Origin: Parasponia andersonii
Taxonomy: Eukaryota > Streptophyta > Magnoliopsida > Rosales > Cannabaceae
Assembly (NCBI GenBank): GCA_002914805.1
Contig: JXTB01000101.1
Span: 438,183-502,182, forward strand
Reading direction: 5' to 3'
DNA: 64,000 bases
The translations under genes were made by a program, and so were the position numbers. Below are positions 58,159-64,000 of this stretch, piece by piece. The notes under the pieces were generated by a model. It saw nothing but the letters and a program-made list of their open reading frames with translations, did not search any database and was not told the origin of the DNA. Position 1 is the stretch's first letter. Each line of letters begins with the position of its first letter.

Positions 58159-61100
58159 TTATTTCCAAATTTTAACGGATTTGTCGTGACTGGCAGAGGC
58201 AACCGTCCCTGTCACTGGTGATTGTGCCAACGCTGATATTACACCCTCGTGAGCCTGAATTGACATACATTTATTCACAGCTATGTTCCAAAGCTCCAAT
58301 GACTGCAACATTTTGATGATGAAAAACAAAAACAATTAGCAACCAACAACTTACATTAGCAACTAATTGGATGAAGCAAGGACAAAAACATTGAAACTAT
58401 ACTCTTCAAGATACTTCCCAAAGGTTTTGGCTTTTGAGTATCATCATCCATTTTGGATACCGAGACACAACAATTACATGGTTTTGAAGGTTGAGCTGTT
58501 GGCAGTCTATCGAAACATTGAGTATTTGGTTTAAGAATTGTTGACAATTTTCATGTACAAGGTTAAATCTAGATTTTAACAAAAATCTATCCACAGCTTT
58601 GTAACTAAAAAGGATATAGAATACATGCTGAAGTATTTATAGGAATTCTGTGAAGCTTAGGAGTCTTATACTGGGTTTAAGATAGAAGGTCTAGGTGAAT
58701 GAATAATGTTACGGACGCTCAATTTTTATACTAAAAACTTGCACCAAATGATAATTAATGATTTTCAACCACAACTTATCACAAAGTGGAACCATTTCAT
58801 GTTGTACGGTTGAAAATCATGCCACATTATATGGTGCAAGCTTTTGGTATAAATTACGTGTTCCTGGCATTACTCGACAGCGTATACTTAACTTTTCCTA
58901 GTCATAATAAAAATACTGCTACTAAGTAAAACGGTTAAGTACATAACAGCAGTCACTGTCAAGGAACAGTGCATGCGTCGCATCAAAAGAGATCTTTTTT
59001 TCTTTGAAAAGAAACATAGAACTTTGGATTAATGGGGAGAGAAGTTTACAAGAACGGGACAAGATGTCCTGGAACTGAAAACAAAGTTAAAATATACCAA
59101 AGAAATCAAACCAGATTAGACCAGTCCCGTAACAAATCTGAAAATGTGAAATCCCTAAAATCTTTTTGTTCTCTAACCCATATTGCAACCCAAAACTGGA
59201 CTTTATCTCATGCATCAAAAGAGATCATCACCATTAACGATTTTTAGAGTTGATATTTCTAGAAGACCTCCATTGAGCACAAAATGAAACTTCTATCTTT
59301 CAAAGATGGCATAATTTTTTATCTTATTTTATTTTGATACCGTGTTCTCTAGTTGAACCCTACAATCTTTGGGAGGCAGGAACTCTAACAGAATGCTGGG
59401 TTAGGTTCTCATGAGTCATGAGAAATCAAACCCCATACCTCATGGGAGCAAACCATGAGCAGATTGCTTGACCTACACCTCATTCAATGGAATAATACAC
59501 TAATCACAAAATAATACGTATTTTATGAGCAAATGGCCTTAACATGCTCTCCTATCCTCCCTCTCTCTCTCTCTTCTACTTTGTACACTAAGTTGACCAA
59601 CTCTGAGGGGTCAGGCTCAGGTATAACAATGGATTTAGTAAAACAAAACTAAAAATAGCTGATATTCTTAATATTTTGCTAGAGATGCAACATTCATAAT
59701 GGAAATGCATTTGCATTGGATGTCCTACACACCCTAGGTCTGATTAACCACTCTTCAATAGATTATACTTTTTCTGACTGACAATTACATAGCCAATTGC
59801 CAAAATTGCTACTCCTACACTTTTAAGACTAGAACATCTAATTTGCAGGAAAAATATTATTGACAAGAACCTAAATGCTGATTCACAATCATTATATAAA
59901 TAAAGTTTCACCTGGTAGCCTCCAATGACCAAAAGGGTGGAGTGGCTTGGATGGAACACACACGACTGGAACATGTTCCCGCTGGAACTGAGCTCATGAA
60001 TGCACTCTCCTGAAGCTAATGACCAGACCTTGACAGCATCTTGACTGACAGAAGCCAAAAGATCTCCATTTGTATCCCAACAAAGAGAATGTACGTCAGC
60101 TGAATGCCCCTGGAGATAAAAGATTATCCAGTTTGATTAGTAAGTAGGATGTGCAGCATTTTCACGGTAATTCTATAAAAGATATCCAGTTTGATTGGTA
60201 AGTAGGATGTGCAGCATTTTCACAGTAAATTCTATAAAAGATAAGCCGCCTTCAAATCATCCTTGGGATTAAGAATGATCGCTCTCACCATTAATGAGTG
60301 TGTTTGTCTGTCATTCTCAACATCAAATATGGAGATGACACTCCCTGCTGCTGCAGCCATAAAGTGTCCAGTTCTTGGCTGAAACCTTACTTGTGTTGAA
60401 CCTCCCTGCTACATTAAATACTAGATTTAGAACAAAACCTAAACTATAACCAATACGGCATCATAAACTAAAATGAACTAAGAATGTTAATACTAGCCTT
60501 GGAAACACTGGTGCAATTACATTGGCTGAGATTCCAATAGCGAATCTCATTGTTAGCATCACAAGAGCACAGAAGGTCGGTCTTCTTAGGGTGGAAATCA
60601 AGTGACAACACATGCCCACCATGCCCTGAATATTTACGTATGCAATAGTTTGGCTGCAAAAATAAACTATAAAAATCAACAAAAGGACTAGCCAAAAATA
60701 AAAATCCCAATACATGTGGATGCTCTAGGACTAAGATAATACAAATGTAATGAGAGTGAAATTAGAAAAAGAACTGTCGGCTTCATAAACTATAGATTAG
60801 CAAAAACTATACAAAACTTGCAAAATTTCAACGTTATAGTATGTATTAGGTTCAAACTAAAGGCAGAGAAGTAAGGCAAATCATCGATATACATGATACT
60901 TTTCACACATCAACCATTGTGCTTATCTACAATCTTTGGCTTCATATACCAGCCAGAACAAGATATAATTTAAGAACATTTTAACAACCTATGGTTTCAA
61001 ATATCTAAAAGTTATGTTTCCAATAGGAGTTCACTTAAGAAATTATTCTTTTAATAAAAAAATAATTAGGGTGAGCATTGATGATGTATTTGACTGACAA

Positions 61101-62982
61101 AAAGTAGAAATAAATTGGAAGGACAAGCATAAAAAATAATAAAATATCCTTTTTAATTTAAATTTAGTACAATCATAGGTTGTTTGCTCACAACTACTGG
61201 CATTATTTTGACAAATGCATAAAACAAGCAGGTAAATAGAAAGAAGCAGAGAATTTACATCAGCAGCATCCCAAAGTCGCACTGTTGTATCAAACGAAGA
61301 TGTCGCCAACTGGGTGGAATTTGGTCTAAATCGAACATCAGTTATTATCAAACCGTGTTCTTCCAGAGTGCTTTCAGTTTGCAGTGTGTCCATATTCCAG
61401 AGAACAACCTACTGACATGGAGAAGTGAAGGATAAGCTTCCACATAATTTCTCTTTTAACTTTGATTTCATCTTGATTGTTTATGTTGCCAATTATATTT
61501 TCAATATTGAATACATCTCTAGCAGAAATTCTGAGTTTCTTGCCTCCAGGAGAAAGTTTGTCTTCCATGAACAGAGGAAACATTACAAAAGATATCAAAA
61601 GACAAGAAGAACAAATACCCAATGGTGCATCATATATGCAGCTAAATTCATTATACGTTAAATTTAGAAGAAAAAGAACATAGTTTTGAACTAATAAGCT
61701 TAAACCACATTCATTTCCTCGAGAAACAATAAACAATACCTTTTTGTCATGCCCAGCACTGGCTAATAATTTTCCATCAGAGGAGAAATGACAGCAGACA
61801 ACTTTACTGTTACTTTCACGCATTGAACTTACTTCGTTGAAGGAATAACCTGAGATCAAGAAATCTATGTCATTCTGCAAGTAACAACTCAATTATTATT
61901 GCCCAAAGCAAGAGACTATAAATTACTCTTTGATGCCTCTGCTGCTTGTTCTGGATTCCTTTTCAATGTGCCAAACAAATCTCTTCCATCTCCATCATCA
62001 TGTGATAAAAAAGACTCCACATTGTCTTCTAAGGAGCCAACATCACCAAACTGATCCATGTCTTCCTGCAATTAAAATTATTAGTCAAAATCGAAATTTT
62101 AAAATGAACAATCAAGCTGCCAAGTTGTAGCAGACCATCACAACACTGAACCCTGGATGACATTTTTGAAAAAATCAAGCCCCAACAAGTTAAGGAACCT
62201 GCTAAAATATACTAATCAAATAGTATCTTTAAACTTTCTGACCTCGTTTATGACCCTTTTAAGTTAGCTGATCATCACTTGTACCAAATCTTAAAATCCA
62301 AGGCAGGTTCTAATACTTTACAAGCCGCAATATTTTAGTTTAGCAAGCAAGATGCCCAAAAAGGTGGTTGGTGCATAGCTTAATTTAACTTTCAGATATT
62401 GTGAATATAAAAAGACTTAATGTTTATGTACCAGCTGGTTTGTTGATGATGCAAGACCACCAGTTCCATCTGCACCATACATCATCAAACCTTTTGACAT
62501 GCTATTAACATTCTGCAAATTATTTGCTATAGAAACTACATCACCAGGGGTATGAGTTGATGGAGTGGATGGTTGAGAGTTGGGTGAAGGACCAACTGTA
62601 TTTCCAGTACCAGTACTGTTAGCAGCTCCAGAAGAAGTAGGACCTTTCCTTTTTCGATTATTCTATAACATAATAAAAGCCAATGGTCATTATTTTCACA
62701 AACACAGCTGAACATCATTATCAATCAATCAAAGCAGTTGTTTGGAGCTTTCTACACAAGTGCCACAAAAATCTATAATCAGATCTGACCTCCTAGTTAC
62801 CAAGAAGTAGTAATTTCTGACTTCTACTGACAAAAACAACATTTGAGAGCTCACATCATTATGTCAAGAGAAGTAAGCACAACCTGTTGCACTTGCAGGG
62901 GTTGTAATGGATCCTGCTGTTGTTGTTGTTGTTGTTGTTGTTGCTGTTGAGAGGAAGAGTGTTGCATCTGTTGCATGTTTAT
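58159..62982 (-). CDS. LUH: LEUNIG_HOMOLOG-type transcriptional co-repressor (5' end beyond window)
   Basis: Nine exons on -: 62982-62884, 62662-62432, 62065-61927, 61849-61740, 61408-61259, 60653-60498, 60405-60289, 60109-59912 and 58302-58159 (TAA 58161-58159), giving 447 residues in one frame. Order: 12 consecutive Gln; NNRKRKGP and a Ser/Thr/Pro-rich linker ([11 protein letters not shown]); [20 protein letters not shown]; seven WD40 repeats ending [24 protein letters not shown] and LLVIGGYQ favour LUH over LEUNIG. LUH acts in the nucleus with SEUSS-type adaptors to repress transcription, including control of mucilage, floral and cell-wall genes in Arabidopsis. The N-terminal LUFS/LisH exons are off the right edge; none was found in 62983-64000. 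All introns are GT-AG except the one at 60497, which starts GC. Confidence 0.94.
58712..58867. mobile_element. small foldback MITE in the last LUH intron
   Basis: Arms 58721-58775 and 58801-58855 are inverted copies: both contain ACTTGCACC or GCTTGCACC about 15 bases in, and GATTTTCAACC near the loop. Similarity extends weakly to about 58712 and 58867. Confidence 0.6.
60124..60241. repeat. 59-bp tandem duplication in an LUH intron
   Basis: Two copies of 'TATCCAGTTTGATT(A/G)GTAAG... GCAGCATTTTCAC(G/A)GTAA' within the 179-nt intron 60288-60110. Three differences are visible. Confidence 0.88.
60496..60497 (-). other. non-canonical GC 5' splice site in LUH
   Basis: The exon ends TTTCCAAG and the intron begins GCTAGT. 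The GC-AG consensus AG|GCAAGT is matched except at +3. The next exon begins in phase at 60405 (GGAGGTTCA), giving VSK-GGSTQV as in the family; no nearby GT keeps both frame and residues. Confidence 0.75.
62914..62949 (-). repeat. CAA/CAG tract coding for 12 Gln in LUH
   Basis: Twelve triplets, mostly CAA with CAG near both ends. Poly-Q is usual for LUG/LUH proteins and likely length-variable. Confidence 0.9.
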
Positions 62983-64000
62983 CTGCTTAGAGGTAGAAAA
63001 GTGTCAGACACTTACTGTTATAGACTCTGAATGAAGTTGCAAGACTAGAAAAGAACAGCATTTACTTTAACCAACCAAACAGAGTATGATACACTTAGAA
63101 AACGCAACATGATCCCCATGATAAAAGAAAGCAAGACAGATATGTATGTCAAAATAGATAAAGAAAAGTTCACCAAAGAACAGTGTTAATGAATGCTGAT
63201 TTTAATTTTTACAAGCAGGCAAGCACAATTTCATAGTTTTCTAGCAGTTAAGTTACATATTAGACCCGAAATCCAGTATCACTGGGCTTTGCCTAGCATT
63301 AGCTTATTTGTCGAGATGTGAAGCATCAAACATGCCTGAGTCAGCACAGCCTCGAGATCAAACTTTGTACTGTTACCAACTCCTGGTCCTACTTAGCTCT
63401 ATACATTTGGTAAAGTAAGTTTTTTTGGTTTTGTTTTGCTTTTATTTTTTTATTTTTTTTAAATTCTATTGAAAATTAGCTAAAAAAGACGCATCAACAC
63501 ATTTAGCCCACTAATTCCTTTGAGAAAAAAAGACAAACGTAAACCATAAATGGTTGTGAGATAAGATATTATGCATTGTGTAGGGGTAAACTGGCTTTCA
63601 AACCCCTAATTGTAGAACAGCCCTGAAAACAATCAGAATGTGCTGAACCCTCAATTTGAATTTACAACCAAAATCTCAGAATCCGAAGAAAAAAAAAATG
63701 TAACTTTAGTCCCCCCTCTAGAGCTTTAAACTGCATTTCTTGTTTCTTAAGTCTTTTCATTAATGTAACACCCAATAAAATATTTTTAAATGCTGTCTGC
63801 AGTGTCCAGGTTCCTTATTGTCATCACAAGCAATGAGTTTGGTTATGTTTTCTTTTCCAATAGTTTATGATGCTTTAGATTACCCTCTCTACCCATGTGG
63901 CAAAAAAACAACAAACTCTTGAATAACATATGGCAACTAGAGCACATCATGTATATAACTCTACGATCCTGATAAGAGGCTGTTCACAATCTTCAAGTGG
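62983..64000 (-). other. LUH intron sequence, no exon recognised
   Basis: Between the last visible exon and the window edge no segment matched the N-terminal half of LUG/LUH proteins. A poly-T tract lies at about 63420-63460. Confidence 0.5.

Noticed and set aside
61850..61876. Extending the LUH exon to an acceptor at 61877 (adding NDIDFLIS...)
   Set aside because: The upstream exon ends in phase 1, which joins correctly only to the acceptor before 61849. The result, SK-SYSFNEV, fits the family.
1..64000. tRNA, rRNA or other structural RNA genes
   Set aside because: No cloverleaf-forming block or conserved A/B box pair was recognised by eye on either strand; a dedicated scan was not possible.

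Overview
The window is nuclear DNA of a flowering plant, almost certainly a eudicot. It is AT-rich and intron-split, dominated by transposable elements, and carries three recognisable host genes. The genus cannot be fixed from sequence alone. Bases 12118-12267 are an N gap.

Host genes. (1) A complete three-exon cytochrome b5 gene on + (23188-26404; 134 aa, tail-anchored, closest in memory to Arabidopsis CB5-E). (2) A complete three-exon CDK inhibitor of the KRP/ICK family on - (33275-30410; 260 aa). (3) The 3' two thirds of a LEUNIG_HOMOLOG-type co-repressor gene on - (9 exons, 62982-58159; poly-Q and seven WD40 repeats); its 5' exons lie beyond the right edge. The three are unrelated in function and do not form a pathway.

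Left third (1-17.1 kb). Two members of one Ty3/gypsy Tat-lineage family lie here. Copy 1 (1-3274) is cut by the window edge and shows only its 3' part and 3' LTR. Copy 2 (6194-17091) is full length, with 666/669-bp LTRs and an exact CAAAT target duplication. It has decayed gag, protease, RT, RNase H, a second archaeal-type RNase H and integrase. Both copies carry, between integrase and 3' LTR, a long antisense gene with a Transposase_28-like N-terminus, a basic middle and a coiled-coil C-terminus. The reading frame joins across GT-AG introns at the same places in both copies, and a further intron sits immediately before the ATG. This is the most interesting structure in the window.

17.6-20.2 kb is a probable 2.5-kb solo LTR. 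20.2-23.0 kb holds a foldback MITE and a decayed 72-bp minisatellite. 26.6-30.0 kb and 33.5-58.1 kb are AT-rich intergenic DNA with MITEs, a LINE fragment interrupted by a hAT-like MITE (45.2-46.6 kb), a MITE array in (TA)n tracts (43.3-43.9 kb), tandem duplications and a gutted Ty1/copia element on - (48979-55094, TSD GCGGT).

Retroelement proteins are all broken. In the gypsy copies most in-frame stops and the catalytic Asp-to-Asn changes are C-to-T or G-to-A transitions, as expected from decay of methylated DNA.
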